From assembly GCF_002204185.1 (NCBI RefSeq), contig NZ_MXPU01000009.1, forward strand, positions 124,001-188,000: a DNA stretch of 64,000 nucleotides, read 5' to 3'. A program made the position numbers and the translations under genes. Positions 53,647 through 63,072 of the stretch are shown here, in pieces (the stretch's first letter is position 1; every line of letters begins with the position of its first letter). The notes under the pieces were generated by a model, which saw only the letters and a list, made by a program, of their open reading frames with translations, searched no databases and had not been told where the DNA came from. The DNA comes from Rhizobium esperanzae. GTDB taxonomy: Bacteria; Pseudomonadota; Alphaproteobacteria; Rhizobiales; Rhizobiaceae.

Positions 53647-54483
53647 ATGCAAACACGTCAGATCGAAATCACCGCGTTCGGCCCAGACCATCTGGAAGCA
53701 GCCGTTGCGCTCTCCAGACAGGCTGGCTGGCCGCATCGGCCAGAGGACTGGCAGATGGCCCTCGCGTTGAGCGAAGGCATGGTCGCAATCGAGGACGACA
53801 GGGTCGTCGGCACGGTCCTCGTCACAGCCTACAAACAAGATTGTGCGACCATCAACATGGTCATCGTCGATGAAACCATGCGCGGCCGTGGCCTCGGCCG
53901 CCGGCTGATGGATGCCGCGTTGCGAATCGCAGGCGACCGGCCGCTGCGGCTGGTCGCGACAACGGCAGGCCTGCCGCTCTACCAGAAGCTCGGCTTTCAT
54001 GAAACCGGGACCGTGCTGCAGCACCAAGGCCTCGCGGGAGAAATCGACGCACCGGCCGGCACGAGCGCCGCCACTGCCGGCGATCTCCCGGCCATCATGA
54101 CGCTTGACCGCCTTGCCTTCGGCGCCGACCGCGAAGGGCTGCTCTCCTACCTCGCAACGGTGGGCGAATTCTCCGTCATTCGCCGCGACCGCAGCGTTTC
54201 GGGCTTCGCCTGCCTGCGACCCTTCGGTCGCGGCGAGGTGATCGGACCCGTGGTCGCCGCGGATGTCGAGGACGCCAGGAAACTCATCGAACATCACATC
54301 GCCGGTCGTCCAGGAAGGTTCCTCAGGGTGGACACGACTGCCGAAGCCGGACTCTCTCCATGGCTCGCCACACAGGGGCTCGCCCATGTCGGTGGTGGCA
54401 TCGCCATGAGAAAGCCATCGGCCGGCGACGTCGCCGCCCGGACCGCCACCACCTTTGCCCTTGCCAGCCAGGCACTCGGCTGA
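53647..54483 (+). CDS. Tandem-GNAT acetyltransferase (YitH-like), paralogue of 38496-39398
   Basis: This protein of 278 residues has an N-terminal GNAT with 'QAGWPHRPEDWQMAL', acetyl-CoA loop 'RGRGLGRRLMDAAL' and 'LYQKLGFHETG'. A C-terminal GNAT-like half ('IMTLDRLAFGADREGLL') ends 'FALASQALG'. ATG 53647 is preceded by AAGGA; 53632 is an alternative start. It shares 'WPHR.EDWQ', 'LDR.AFG.DR' and 'SQALG' with the 38.5-kb gene. It lies 13 bases before the class III aminotransferase, so the two are co-transcribed. Confidence 0.85.
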   Translation: MQTRQIEITAFGPDHLEAAVALSRQAGWPHRPEDWQMALALSEGMVAIEDDRVVGTVLVTAYKQDCATINMVIVDETMRGRGLGRRLMDAALRIAGDRPLRLVATTAGLPLYQKLGFHETGTVLQHQGLAGEIDAPAGTSAATAGDLPAIMTLDRLAFGADREGLLSYLATVGEFSVIRRDRSVSGFACLRPFGRGEVIGPVVAADVEDARKLIEHHIAGRPGRFLRVDTTAEAGLSPWLATQGLAHVGGGIAMRKPSAGDVAARTATTFALASQALG

Positions 54484-54496
54484 TCCGGAGATCTCA

Positions 54497-55873
54497 ATGT
54501 ACAGCAACTCGCTCATCGAACTCGATCGCGCCCATCTCATTCATCCGGTGGCATCGTACCGCAGCCACGAGAAGCATGGCGTGCGCGTACTGGCCTCGGC
54601 CAAGGGCGCAACGGTCACCGACGCCTCCGGCAAACAACTGATCGACGGTTTCGCCGGCCTCTGGTGCGTCAATGCAGGTTACGGCCATCAGAGCATCGTC
54701 GAGGCGGCGGCCCGGCAGATGCGGGAGCTTCCCTATGCGACGGCCTATTTCGGCCTCGGCTCCGAGCCGGCGATCCGGCTTGCCTCAGAACTCGCCGATC
54801 GGGCGCCAGGCGATCTCAACCATGTCTATTTCACCCTCGGCGGCTCCGACGCGGTGGACAGCACGATCCGGTTCATCCGCTACTACTGGAATGCTCGGGG
54901 ACGGCCCGAGCGCGATCAGTTCATTTCGGTCGAACAGGGCTATCACGGCTCCTCGACGGCGGGTGCGGGCCTGACCGCTTTGCCCGCATTCCATGCCGGC
55001 TTCGGCCTTCCGTTCGACTGGCAGCATAAAATTCCGTCTCATTACGCCTACCGCAACCCGGTCGGCGAGGATCCGCAGGCGATTATCGAGGCCTCGCTGG
55101 CAGCGCTGAAAACCAAGGTAGAGGCGATCGGGCCGGAGCGCGTCGCCGCCTTCTACGTCGAACCGATCCAGGGTTCGGGCGGCGTGCTCGTACCGCCGAA
55201 AGGCTGGGTGAAGGCGATGCGCGAATTTTGCCGCGAGCACGACATTCTCTTCGTGGCCGATGAGGTGATCACCGGATTTGGCCGCACAGGGCCGCTTTTT
55301 GCCTGCAGCGAAGAGGGAATCGTGCCGGATTTCATGGCCACCGCCAAGGGTCTCACCTCCGGCTACGTCCCGATGGGCGCCGTCTTCATGGCCCACCACG
55401 TCTATGAAACGATCGCCGAGGGTGCCGGTGCCGCCGCGATCGGTCACGGCTACACCTATTCGGCCCATCCCGTCAGCGCCGCCGTCGGCCTTGAAGTCCT
55501 GAAGCTTTACGAAACCGGCCTGCTCGACAACGGCGTCAAGGCCGGGACGCGGCTGATGCAGGGGTTGGAATCGCTGAGAGATCACCCGCTCGTGGGTGAT
55601 GTCCGCGGCCGCGGAATGCTCGCCGCCGTCGAGCTCGTGGTCGACAAGATCAACAAGACGCCGCTGCCGGCATCCGCCGAACCCGCCCGCCGGATCTTCG
55701 ATCGCGCCTGGGAAAACGGCCTCGTCATCCGCGCCTTCGGCAACGGCGTGCTCGGTTATGCGCCGCCGCTGTGCTGCACCGAAACGGAAATCGATGCGAT
55801 CGTCGAGCGCACGCGCCTCACGCTGGACCAGACGCTTGAGGACCCGGATGTGCGCGGGGCGCTGCGGGTCTGA
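54497..55873 (+). CDS. Class III omega-aminotransferase, PLP-dependent
   Basis: This 458-residue enzyme carries the fold-type I features 'GFAGLWCVNAGYGHQSIVEA', 'VEQGYHGSSTAGAGLTAL', Asp in 'LFVADEVITGFGRTG' and the PLP Lys in 'FMATAKGLTSGYVPMGAV'. It transfers amino groups from omega-amino acids, diamines or taurine-like compounds to pyruvate or 2-oxoglutarate. GGAG precedes ATG 54497. Coupling to an acetyltransferase and later to a peptide-type importer suggests amine catabolism; the substrate is unknown. Confidence 0.92.
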   Translation: MYSNSLIELDRAHLIHPVASYRSHEKHGVRVLASAKGATVTDASGKQLIDGFAGLWCVNAGYGHQSIVEAAARQMRELPYATAYFGLGSEPAIRLASELADRAPGDLNHVYFTLGGSDAVDSTIRFIRYYWNARGRPERDQFISVEQGYHGSSTAGAGLTALPAFHAGFGLPFDWQHKIPSHYAYRNPVGEDPQAIIEASLAALKTKVEAIGPERVAAFYVEPIQGSGGVLVPPKGWVKAMREFCREHDILFVADEVITGFGRTGPLFACSEEGIVPDFMATAKGLTSGYVPMGAVFMAHHVYETIAEGAGAAAIGHGYTYSAHPVSAAVGLEVLKLYETGLLDNGVKAGTRLMQGLESLRDHPLVGDVRGRGMLAAVELVVDKINKTPLPASAEPARRIFDRAWENGLVIRAFGNGVLGYAPPLCCTETEIDAIVERTRLTLDQTLEDPDVRGALRV

Positions 55874-56090
55874 GAATAGCGCGAAACGGTTAGATTCGGT
55901 GTTTTGTGCCGCGCCAGGGCGCCTTTTCGGAGAATCCGGCGCAGCGCAAGTGACAAACTGAAACAGACGAAAGGCACGGATCACAACAAATCCGGCCTTC
56001 ATACAAGAGCGGGACAACGATCCTGCCGGGAACGGAATATTCTTCTTTGAGAAGCCGCGCTCCATCGGAGCCGAACACTGGGGAATTCGC

Positions 56091-56444
56091 GTGAGCAAAA
56101 GTCTTCCGGAAATCAGCTACATGGGCTTCGACGAGGTCGGCTTGCTCATCGATTCAGCCGAAACGGGACACGAGATCAATAGCGAGCGGGCGACGCTCAG
56201 CCTCTATCGCGAGGCCCACCGCTATTCAGACGATGTTGACCTCTTTCCCGACGATCTCGTGCGCGCCTATCTCGCGAGCGGGACGGAGCTTGGCCTGCCC
56301 GCCGGCGGGCCGCTGCGGGAGCGGCGGCATGCCCACAAGGGCTGCGACGGCACGATCGAGCCGGCGGAATTCACCGCACCCGATCATTTCACGTCGATGG
56401 CCGCCCCGCGGAGGCCGTGGCCGCTTCGCGCGCCTGACTTTTAA
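56091..56444 (+). CDS. Hypothetical protein between aminotransferase and Dpp-like importer
   Basis: The possible 117-residue protein starts with GTG at 56091 (GGGGA nine bases ahead). The first 65 residues look protein-like and acidic ('GFDEVGLLIDSAETGHEI', 'DDVDLFPDDLVRAYLASG'). The last 35 are Pro/Arg-rich and less convincing. No family recognised. It could be an intact small gene or the surviving 5' part of a longer one. Confidence 0.4.
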   Translation: MSKSLPEISYMGFDEVGLLIDSAETGHEINSERATLSLYREAHRYSDDVDLFPDDLVRAYLASGTELGLPAGGPLRERRHAHKGCDGTIEPAEFTAPDHFTSMAAPRRPWPLRAPDF

Positions 56445-56497
56445 AACCGGATCGGCTCGCCGGCAGGCGGCCATCACAGAAAGAAAAGGGGAATGCC

Positions 56498-58111
56498 ATG
56501 ACCGACTTAAGGACTACGAACTGGACCCGCGCCGACGACGCAGCGGTCGAATGCGCCATCAGACGCGGCGCCACCCGCCGTGAACTGCTGCAGATGCTTC
56601 TCGCTGGCGGCGTCGCCATGTCTGCTGGCGGCGTCATCGTTGGTCGCGCCACTAAAGCGATCGCCGCGTCTCCGATCACCGGAGGACATCTCAAGGCGGC
56701 AGGCTTCACGTCTTCGACCGCAGACACGCTCGACCCGGCCAAAGCATCGAATTCAACGGATTATTCACGGTGTTCCGCGGTCTATAGCCGCCTTTCCAAC
56801 CTCGACAGGTCCGGCGCGGTCGAGATGGAGCTGGCGGAAAGCATCGAGAGCACCGATGGCAAGGTGTGGACCGTGAAGCTGCGCAAGGGCGTCACCTTTC
56901 ACGACGGGAAACAACTTACGTCCGCAGATGTGATCTACTCGCTCAAGCGCCACCTGGATCCCAACGTCGGCTCGAAGGTCAATGCCATCGCAAAGCAAAT
57001 GACGGGGTTCAAGGCGCTCGACGATCTCACTCTCGAAATAACACTCGCAGACGCCAACGCCGACCTGCCGACCATCCTGGCGCTACAGCACTTCATGATC
57101 GTCGCGGAAGGGACCGCCGACTTCTCGAAGGGGAACGGCACAGGGCCTTTCGTTCTCGAAAACTTCGAACCCGGTGTGCGCTCGCTTATGCGGCGGAACG
57201 ACCATTACTGGAAGTCGAAAGGACCATTTGTCGACTCCTTTGAGTTTTTCGCGATCAGCGACGACAGCTCGCGCGTGAATGCCTTGCTGTCGGGAGACAT
57301 CCATGTCGCGGCCGCTATCAATCCCCGCTCGGAACGGCTCGTCGAAGGCAGGCCCGGCTTCGTTCTGTCGAAATCGAGCGCCAACAGCTACACCAACCTC
57401 AACATGCGCCTCGATACGACCCCTGGTCAAAACAGCGATTTCGTCGCGGGCATGAAGCACCTGGTTAATCGTGAGCAGATCCTGAGGGCAGCCCTGCGCG
57501 GGCGCGGTGAAATCGGCAACGACCAGCCGATTTTCCCGGGCAACCCCTATCGCAACGACGATCTCCAGCCGAAGCCGTACGACCCTGAAAAGGCAAAGTT
57601 CTATTTCAACAAGGCGGGCGTTCTCGGTCAGTCGATCCCGGTGATCGCGTCCGAGGCCGCGAACTCCGCAATCGACATGGCGATGATTATTCAGGCCGCG
57701 GGCGCCGAAATCGGCATGAAGCTCGACGTCCAGCGCGTGCCCTCCGACGGCTATTGGGACAAGTATTGGCTCAAGGCCCCGATCCATTTCGGCAATATCA
57801 ATTATAGGCCGACGCCCGACATCCTGTTCTCGTTGCTATATGCGTCCGGCGCACCCTGGAATGAGAGCCATTACAAATCGGATAAATTCGACAAGATGCT
57901 GATCGAGGCGCGCGGCTCGCTCGATCAGGAGAAGCGTAAAGCGATTTACAATGAGATGCAGGTGATGATTGCCAATGAGGCCGGCACCATCATTCCGGCC
58001 TACCTGACCGGGATCGACGCCATCACGGACAAGCTCAAGGGCATGGAAACGAACCCGCTCGGAGGTATGATGGGTTATCGCATGGCCGAGCATGTTTGGT
58101 TTGAATCGTGA
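56498..58111 (+). CDS. Peptide/nickel-type ABC transporter substrate-binding protein (DppA-like)
   Basis: This 537-residue SBP_bac_5 protein has a Tat-type signal: 'TRRELLQMLLAGGVAM' with the twin Arg at about 28-29, cleaved near 'AIAA'. Conserved segments are 'WTVKLRKGVTFHDGKQLTSA', 'GNGTGPFVLENFEPG' and 'MKHLVNREQILRAAL'. It binds oligopeptides, opines or similar amino compounds. AAAGGGGA precedes the ATG. It is the first gene of a four-gene importer in DppA-B-C-DF order. Confidence 0.9.
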   Translation: MTDLRTTNWTRADDAAVECAIRRGATRRELLQMLLAGGVAMSAGGVIVGRATKAIAASPITGGHLKAAGFTSSTADTLDPAKASNSTDYSRCSAVYSRLSNLDRSGAVEMELAESIESTDGKVWTVKLRKGVTFHDGKQLTSADVIYSLKRHLDPNVGSKVNAIAKQMTGFKALDDLTLEITLADANADLPTILALQHFMIVAEGTADFSKGNGTGPFVLENFEPGVRSLMRRNDHYWKSKGPFVDSFEFFAISDDSSRVNALLSGDIHVAAAINPRSERLVEGRPGFVLSKSSANSYTNLNMRLDTTPGQNSDFVAGMKHLVNREQILRAALRGRGEIGNDQPIFPGNPYRNDDLQPKPYDPEKAKFYFNKAGVLGQSIPVIASEAANSAIDMAMIIQAAGAEIGMKLDVQRVPSDGYWDKYWLKAPIHFGNINYRPTPDILFSLLYASGAPWNESHYKSDKFDKMLIEARGSLDQEKRKAIYNEMQVMIANEAGTIIPAYLTGIDAITDKLKGMETNPLGGMMGYRMAEHVWFES

Positions 58112-58192
58112 TCGACAAAGTAGTCTCGGGGCTGCCGCCACGTTGCTGTGGCCCCTCTGCACTTTGGTTCCGATAACTGGAAGGAAGCGAGT

Positions 58193-59143
58193 GTGAACAA
58201 AGAGGTCTTATCCCTGGTGCTGAGCAGATTGCTCATCGCCCTGATCACCTTGGTCATCGTCTCGTTCGCGGTCTTTACAGCGACGACGCTCCTGCCGGGG
58301 GATACTGCTTCGATCCTTCTCGGCCAGGCTGCAACGCCGGAGGCCGTCGCCGGATTGCGCACGGCCATGCATCTCGACGACCCGGCATTTCTGCGTTTTA
58401 TCTATTGGATGGGCGGACTGCTATCGGGTGACCTGGGCACGTCCTACGCCAACAACATGCCGGTCGCCGACCTGATCGGCGGCCGGTTCGCGAACTCGAT
58501 GAAGCTTGCGGGCGTCACGGCCTTGTTCGCAGTACCGATTGCATTGACGCTCGGCATCACCGCCGCCATGGTAAGGGGCTCGCTTTATGATCGAGCGGTC
58601 ACCGTATTTACGATCGGCGTCATATCGGTACCGGAATTCATGATAGCGACGTTGGCTGTCATGTTCTTTGCAGTCTATTTGCAATGGCTGCCCGCGATTT
58701 CACTCACCAACGAAGTCCACACTATCACCGACATAGTGCGCGTCTACGCGATGCCGGTGATCACCCTCACCTTCGGGGTGTCCGCGCAGATGATCCGCAT
58801 GACGCGGGCTGCGGTGGTGGAAACACTGAATACACCCTATGCCGAAATGGCACTATTGAAGGGTGCCTCACGAAGCCGCATCGTGTTGAAACATGCGCTG
58901 CCAAACGCCCTCGGTCCGATCGTCAACGCAATTGCCCTCTCCCTTTCATACCTTCTGGGCGGAGTAATCATCGTCGAGACGATCTTCAACTATCCCGGCA
59001 TCGCCAAGCTCATGGTCGACGCCGTCGCCACCCGCGATCTCCCGCTCATCCAATCCTGCGCGATGATATTCTGCGTCGGCTATCTGATCCTGATCACGAC
59101 GGCCGATATCATCGCTATTCTTGCCAACCCGAGGCTACGATGA
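58193..59143 (+). CDS. Peptide-type ABC transporter permease, DppB-like
   Basis: This 316-residue inner-membrane permease has six membrane segments, an N-terminal 'LSRLLIALITLVIVSFAVF' and the EAA-type loop 'PYAEMALLKGASRSRIVLKH'. GTG 58193 follows GGAAGGAAG; in-frame codons upstream to 58148 lack a ribosome site. Its stop overlaps the DppC-like start by four bases (ATGA). Confidence 0.9.
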   Translation: MNKEVLSLVLSRLLIALITLVIVSFAVFTATTLLPGDTASILLGQAATPEAVAGLRTAMHLDDPAFLRFIYWMGGLLSGDLGTSYANNMPVADLIGGRFANSMKLAGVTALFAVPIALTLGITAAMVRGSLYDRAVTVFTIGVISVPEFMIATLAVMFFAVYLQWLPAISLTNEVHTITDIVRVYAMPVITLTFGVSAQMIRMTRAAVVETLNTPYAEMALLKGASRSRIVLKHALPNALGPIVNAIALSLSYLLGGVIIVETIFNYPGIAKLMVDAVATRDLPLIQSCAMIFCVGYLILITTADIIAILANPRLR

Positions 59144-59994
59144 TGACCACGATCGAAACACATGCGCTAAAGCGTCGGAAATTCGCCTATCGCATCAACC
59201 TGGTCGGTGTGGTCGGCTTCGCCGTCATTGCTTTCTGGGCAATCATCGCCGTCATTGCTCCCTGGATCATCCCCCATCCGGTGGGTGAGATACTCGATTT
59301 TGACTATTTCGGCCCCATGAGCCAGCAGTTCTGGCTCGGTTCAGACTATCTGGGACGTGACATGCTTTCGCGCATCCTGATGGGAGCACGCTATACGGTC
59401 GGCATTTCGTTAGTCGCGGTTAGCATCGCCTGCTTCTCGGGCGTCGTGCTCGGCATGATCGCGGCGGTATCTGGGGGATGGGTCGACACCTTTCTCAGTC
59501 GCTTTCTCGATGCCCTGAATTCCATTCCAAGCAAACTTTTTGGCCTCGTGGTCGTGGCGGCGGTCGGATCGTCCATTCCCGTTCTGGTGCTGACACTTGC
59601 GGTGATCTACACGCCCGGCTCCTATCGCTTCGCCCGGGCTCTCGCAGTCAACATCAATACGATGGACTTCATCACCGTGGCCCGCGCTCGCGGCGAAGGT
59701 ATAGCTTACTTGGTCGCGTCCGAAATCCTGCCCAATATTGTCGGGCCGGTTCTTGCCGACCTGGGCCTGCGCTTCGTCTTCATCGTGCTGCTCCTATCGG
59801 GTCTTTCGTTCCTCGGGCTTGGCGTGCAGCCGCCCTACGCGGATTGGGGAGCCCTGGTGCGCGAGAATATCGGCGGCCTCCCGCTCGGCGCACCCGCGGT
59901 GATTTTCCCCTCGATCGCTATCGCCACGCTGACGATCAGCGTCAATCTGCTGATCGACAACCTTCCTCAAAAAATACGCGATCGGAGCGAATGA
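59140..59994 (+). CDS. Peptide-type ABC transporter permease, DppC-like
   Basis: This protein of 284 residues has an N-terminal OppC_N segment ('VVGFAVIAFWAIIAVIAPW') then 'FWLGSDYLGRDMLSRILMGA', the hallmark of DppC/OppC. It has five to six membrane segments and the loop 'MDFITVARARGEG'. The open frame extends upstream within dppB-like sequence, but ATG 59140 in the ATGA overlap is the natural start. It forms the membrane pore with the DppB-like subunit. Confidence 0.9.
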   Translation: MMTTIETHALKRRKFAYRINLVGVVGFAVIAFWAIIAVIAPWIIPHPVGEILDFDYFGPMSQQFWLGSDYLGRDMLSRILMGARYTVGISLVAVSIACFSGVVLGMIAAVSGGWVDTFLSRFLDALNSIPSKLFGLVVVAAVGSSIPVLVLTLAVIYTPGSYRFARALAVNINTMDFITVARARGEGIAYLVASEILPNIVGPVLADLGLRFVFIVLLLSGLSFLGLGVQPPYADWGALVRENIGGLPLGAPAVIFPSIAIATLTISVNLLIDNLPQKIRDRSE

Positions 59995-61649
59995 TGGCCA
60001 ACCTCGTCGAAATCCGTGACCTCAAGGTCGAAGCCAAGACCGACTCCGGCCGCGTCGTCGAAATCATCCGTGGCGTCAGTTTCGAAGTCGCTGAAGGCGA
60101 GATCGTCGCTCTGATCGGTGAAAGTGGGTCAGGCAAGACGACCATCGCTCTAACCCTGATGGGCCATGCCCGCGCCGGCTGTCGGATCAGCGGCGGCTCC
60201 GTCGTGCTCGCCGGTCAGGACATGGCAAGCCTTCCGGAGCGAAAACGGGCCAAGATCCGGGGAACCGTCGTCTCATATGTACCACAAAGTGCCGCCGCGG
60301 CCTTCAACCCGTCACAGACGATCATGGAACAGGTCATCGAGATCGCTCGCATCCATGACCTGATGCCCGCCGAAGAGGCCCGCACCCGCGCGGTAAGCCT
60401 ATTCAAGGCGCTCTCGCTTCCCGATCCGGAAACGATCGGTTCCCGTTATCCGCATCAGGTTTCCGGCGGTCAGTTGCAGCGCCTCTCGGCCGCGATGGCC
60501 CTGATCGGTGATCCAAAACTTGTCATCTTCGACGAGCCCACGACGGCGCTTGATGTGACCACACAGATCGAAGTGCTGCGCGCCTTTAAATCCGTAATGC
60601 ACAAGGGTCGCATCGGCGGCGTGTACGTCTCGCACGATCTTGCCGTAGTGGCCCAAATTGCCGATCGCATCGTTGTCCTCAAAGGAGGCGAAGTCCAGGA
60701 GATCGGAAGCACCGAGCAAATCCTCAGCAGACCGCAGCATCCTTATACCAAGGAGTTGTTAGGCGCTTTCAAGCCGGAAGCGCGGGCCAAATCCCCTGAC
60801 AAGCAGCAGAGCAAAGCGATTCTTCAGGTGCAAGACCTTATCGCAGGCTATGGACCCATCCAGGCCGATGGCACACCCCTCGTCAAAGCCCTGAAATCCG
60901 TCAGCGTCGAGGTTGAGAGCGGTTGCAATCTGGGAATTATCGGTGAGTCCGGCTGCGGCAAATCCACCCTGGCTCGAACGATTGCCGGCATCATTCCCGC
61001 AACCGCGGGCAAGATCACCTTCAATGGACAGACGCTGGCGCCAGCCGCCGGCGCCCGTACGCGAGAACAGTTGCGAGAGCTGCAGATCGTTTTCCAATAC
61101 GCCGACACCGCACTCAATCCCGCCAAATCGATCAGCGATATTCTCGGGCGACCGTTGGCCTTTTATCACGGCATGACAGGTGAGAAGCGTGAGAAGCGGA
61201 TCGACGAACTCCTGGATATGGTTCGGCTGCCCCGGGCCTTGAAGCACCGGCGCCCGTCAGAACTGTCCGGGGGTCAGAAGCAGCGCGTCAACTTCGCTCG
61301 CGCGCTCGCTGCCGAGCCAAAACTGATCCTGTGTGACGAGGTTACGTCGGCACTTGATACCGTAGTTGCCGCAGCCGTCATCGACCTTCTCAAGGAGCTG
61401 CAGCGGGAGCTTTCTCTCTCCTACATTTTTATCAGCCACGACCTCTCCGTGGTCGAGGCGATCTGCGACGAAGTCGCGGTGATGTATGCGGGCGAAAAGA
61501 TCGAGCAGCTCCCTCCCTCGGCCATGAGCAGCAGCGCGAGCCACCCCTACTCACAGCTACTGTTCTCCTCCGTCCCGAAGCTCGACCCGGCCTGGCTCGA
61601 CGGGCTCAAGCAGGATCCGAAGCTGATCCGCGCCGTCGGAGGCGGATAA
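59991..61649 (+). CDS. Fused double ATPase of peptide-type ABC transporter (DppD-DppF fusion)
   Basis: This 552-residue protein has two complete nucleotide-binding domains. The first (about 5-260) has Walker A 'GESGSGKTT', signature 'VSGGQLQRLSAAMAL' and Walker B 'LVIFDEPTTALD'. The second (about 285-545) has 'GESGCGKST', 'LSGGQKQRVNFARAL' and 'LILCDEVTSALD'. Fusion of DppD- and DppF-like subunits is frequent in rhizobia. ATG 59991 overlaps the DppC stop (ATGA). The second signature and the Glu-containing Walker B are intact, so both sites should be active. Confidence 0.92.
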   Translation: MMANLVEIRDLKVEAKTDSGRVVEIIRGVSFEVAEGEIVALIGESGSGKTTIALTLMGHARAGCRISGGSVVLAGQDMASLPERKRAKIRGTVVSYVPQSAAAAFNPSQTIMEQVIEIARIHDLMPAEEARTRAVSLFKALSLPDPETIGSRYPHQVSGGQLQRLSAAMALIGDPKLVIFDEPTTALDVTTQIEVLRAFKSVMHKGRIGGVYVSHDLAVVAQIADRIVVLKGGEVQEIGSTEQILSRPQHPYTKELLGAFKPEARAKSPDKQQSKAILQVQDLIAGYGPIQADGTPLVKALKSVSVEVESGCNLGIIGESGCGKSTLARTIAGIIPATAGKITFNGQTLAPAAGARTREQLRELQIVFQYADTALNPAKSISDILGRPLAFYHGMTGEKREKRIDELLDMVRLPRALKHRRPSELSGGQKQRVNFARALAAEPKLILCDEVTSALDTVVAAAVIDLLKELQRELSLSYIFISHDLSVVEAICDEVAVMYAGEKIEQLPPSAMSSSASHPYSQLLFSSVPKLDPAWLDGLKQDPKLIRAVGGG

Positions 61650-61904
61650 TTGCGGGAAGGAGGCTCTCAGCGGCAGGTGCGACTTGACGGTCGGCGAGTT
61701 TCAGCGCACGTCGCGCAAATATTTGTCGATGCCACATCCATTGTTCATCAGGTCGCTCCGCGATTTCCTGATGTTCGCCGATTTTGCTGGCCGCCAGTTG
61801 ATCCTTGGATGAGCAGTGCGCCTATCATTTCTGCCGCGTCGCCCCTGAACGACGCGAACCCAGTCTCAACCATCCGTTGAGCTGCCGGAATATCGATGGG
61901 TTAC

Positions 61905-62606
61905 CTAGCCTCTCAGGGCTTTCCCCGACGTCGCGCTCTTCAGCGCTGAGGACATGTGCAGCACTCCAAGTTCGGGACTAGCTAGTATTGGTACCGGCGT
62001 GCCTTTCATCTCGCTCAGCGCATTTGCCATCGATGCTTGAGCTAGAACAACCACGTCAACGTTGCCCAACAGAGCAGCAAGGCCTTCACGTATCAGCGCA
62101 TCATGCGCCGCTCTGTCTCCGTCCCGCAGTTTCTCAAACGCCCCTTCGCAGAGATGACTTGTAAGGAGAATTTCGCGACCCATTCGCTGAGCATGGCGTT
62201 CGATCAAATGGGTCGTCGGGCTCAATGTTGTGAACAGCGTTGCGAGGACGCCAATTCGATCTCCGCATTGCAAGGCCTCAATTGCCACCCCATCATCTAT
62301 ACGGAAGAGAGGTACGGGGCAGAGTGGCATTGCCGCATCCACTGCAGGGCCGAGCGACGAACAAGTGACGAGGACTGCGGAAGCCCCCGCATCCACCGCC
62401 GACCAAATGTGAGTCGCAAGCCGCCGCATGGTCTGACGTGACAGCGCGCCTTCGCGGATCGTGTGCCCCAGCAAGCTCTCATCCAACATATTAAACGGGC
62501 GCCAACCGGGCAGATGGCGGGTAACGAGTTCGTTGAACGCGGGGATGATCCCGTGGACCGTGTGGATCATGGCAAGCGCAGGGGACTCATAAGTGCCAGT
62601 AGTCAT
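61905..62606 (-). CDS. Asp/Glu/hydantoin racemase-fold protein
   Basis: This protein of 233 residues has the first active-site Cys in 'AVLVTCSSLGPAVDAA' (Cys82). The position usually holding the second Cys reads 'VVVLAQASMANAL', without Cys, so classical two-base racemisation is doubtful. It may be an isomerase, decarboxylase-like or regulatory relative. ATG 62606 is used; GTG 62633 is possible. It converges on the Dpp-like operon, 255 bases from its end, with nothing recognisable in that gap. Confidence 0.75.
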   Translation of the reverse strand: MTTGTYESPALAMIHTVHGIIPAFNELVTRHLPGWRPFNMLDESLLGHTIREGALSRQTMRRLATHIWSAVDAGASAVLVTCSSLGPAVDAAMPLCPVPLFRIDDGVAIEALQCGDRIGVLATLFTTLSPTTHLIERHAQRMGREILLTSHLCEGAFEKLRDGDRAAHDALIREGLAALLGNVDVVVLAQASMANALSEMKGTPVPILASPELGVLHMSSALKSATSGKALRG

Positions 62607-62877
62607 AGAATATCTCGGTTTTTTATTGTGCACGCTCTTTATCGTGAGGCTGTAGCAGCGGGGGTGACATGGACCTGATCAGGGCATCTGTCGTGCTCGA
62701 CGGGAAACCAATTCAAAAACCGCTGTCGTCAGACGATGCTCTGTAGCTTACCCGGTCGACCGTCCTAGCTGTGACTGTCGCGCCGCCGAAAACGGAATTT
62801 CCTGCCGCCCCTGCATTTGCATTCGATACATGCTGCTCGCCTCCGCTCGGTAGCTTCACATGACCTGCCCTGTCCGT

Positions 62878-63072
62878 CGGGAATTTCCTGCGTCCGGCAG
62901 AAGGCGTCATCGAAATGCATCCGTCCGAACGGCTAGGCTTGGGCGCTTCCCGCCCGACTCGCACGTCGTTCCGGTACCGGAACTTCACTGGGGCTATCTC
63001 GTCGAAGTCGATGCGATAGCCGTCATTGCCTCAATTGCTCCCGCCGGAGGAGCAGGAAACAGTGCCGTATAG
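62878..63072 (+). pseudogene. Decayed gene fragments (aldehyde dehydrogenase 5' piece, possible RidA-like 3' piece)
   Basis: In the 500-base gap before the next gene, bases 62892-62933 align with the aldehyde dehydrogenase start at about 42330-42384: 'GGCGTCATCGAAATGCAT' here against 'GCCGTCATCGATATGCAT' there, with short deletions and shifted frame. Further on, 'HWGYLVEVDAIAVIA' (about 62981-63025) recalls the C-terminus of RidA-like deaminases ('VEIEAIAV'). No intact frame links them. They look like remnants of a lost catabolic operon. Confidence 0.4.

Noticed and set aside
52645..54540. Minus-strand open frame of about 630 codons across otnK and the GNAT gene
   Set aside because: It crosses two well-supported plus-strand genes, and its composition (His, Arg, Gly, Pro) and lack of motifs mark it as antisense shadow.
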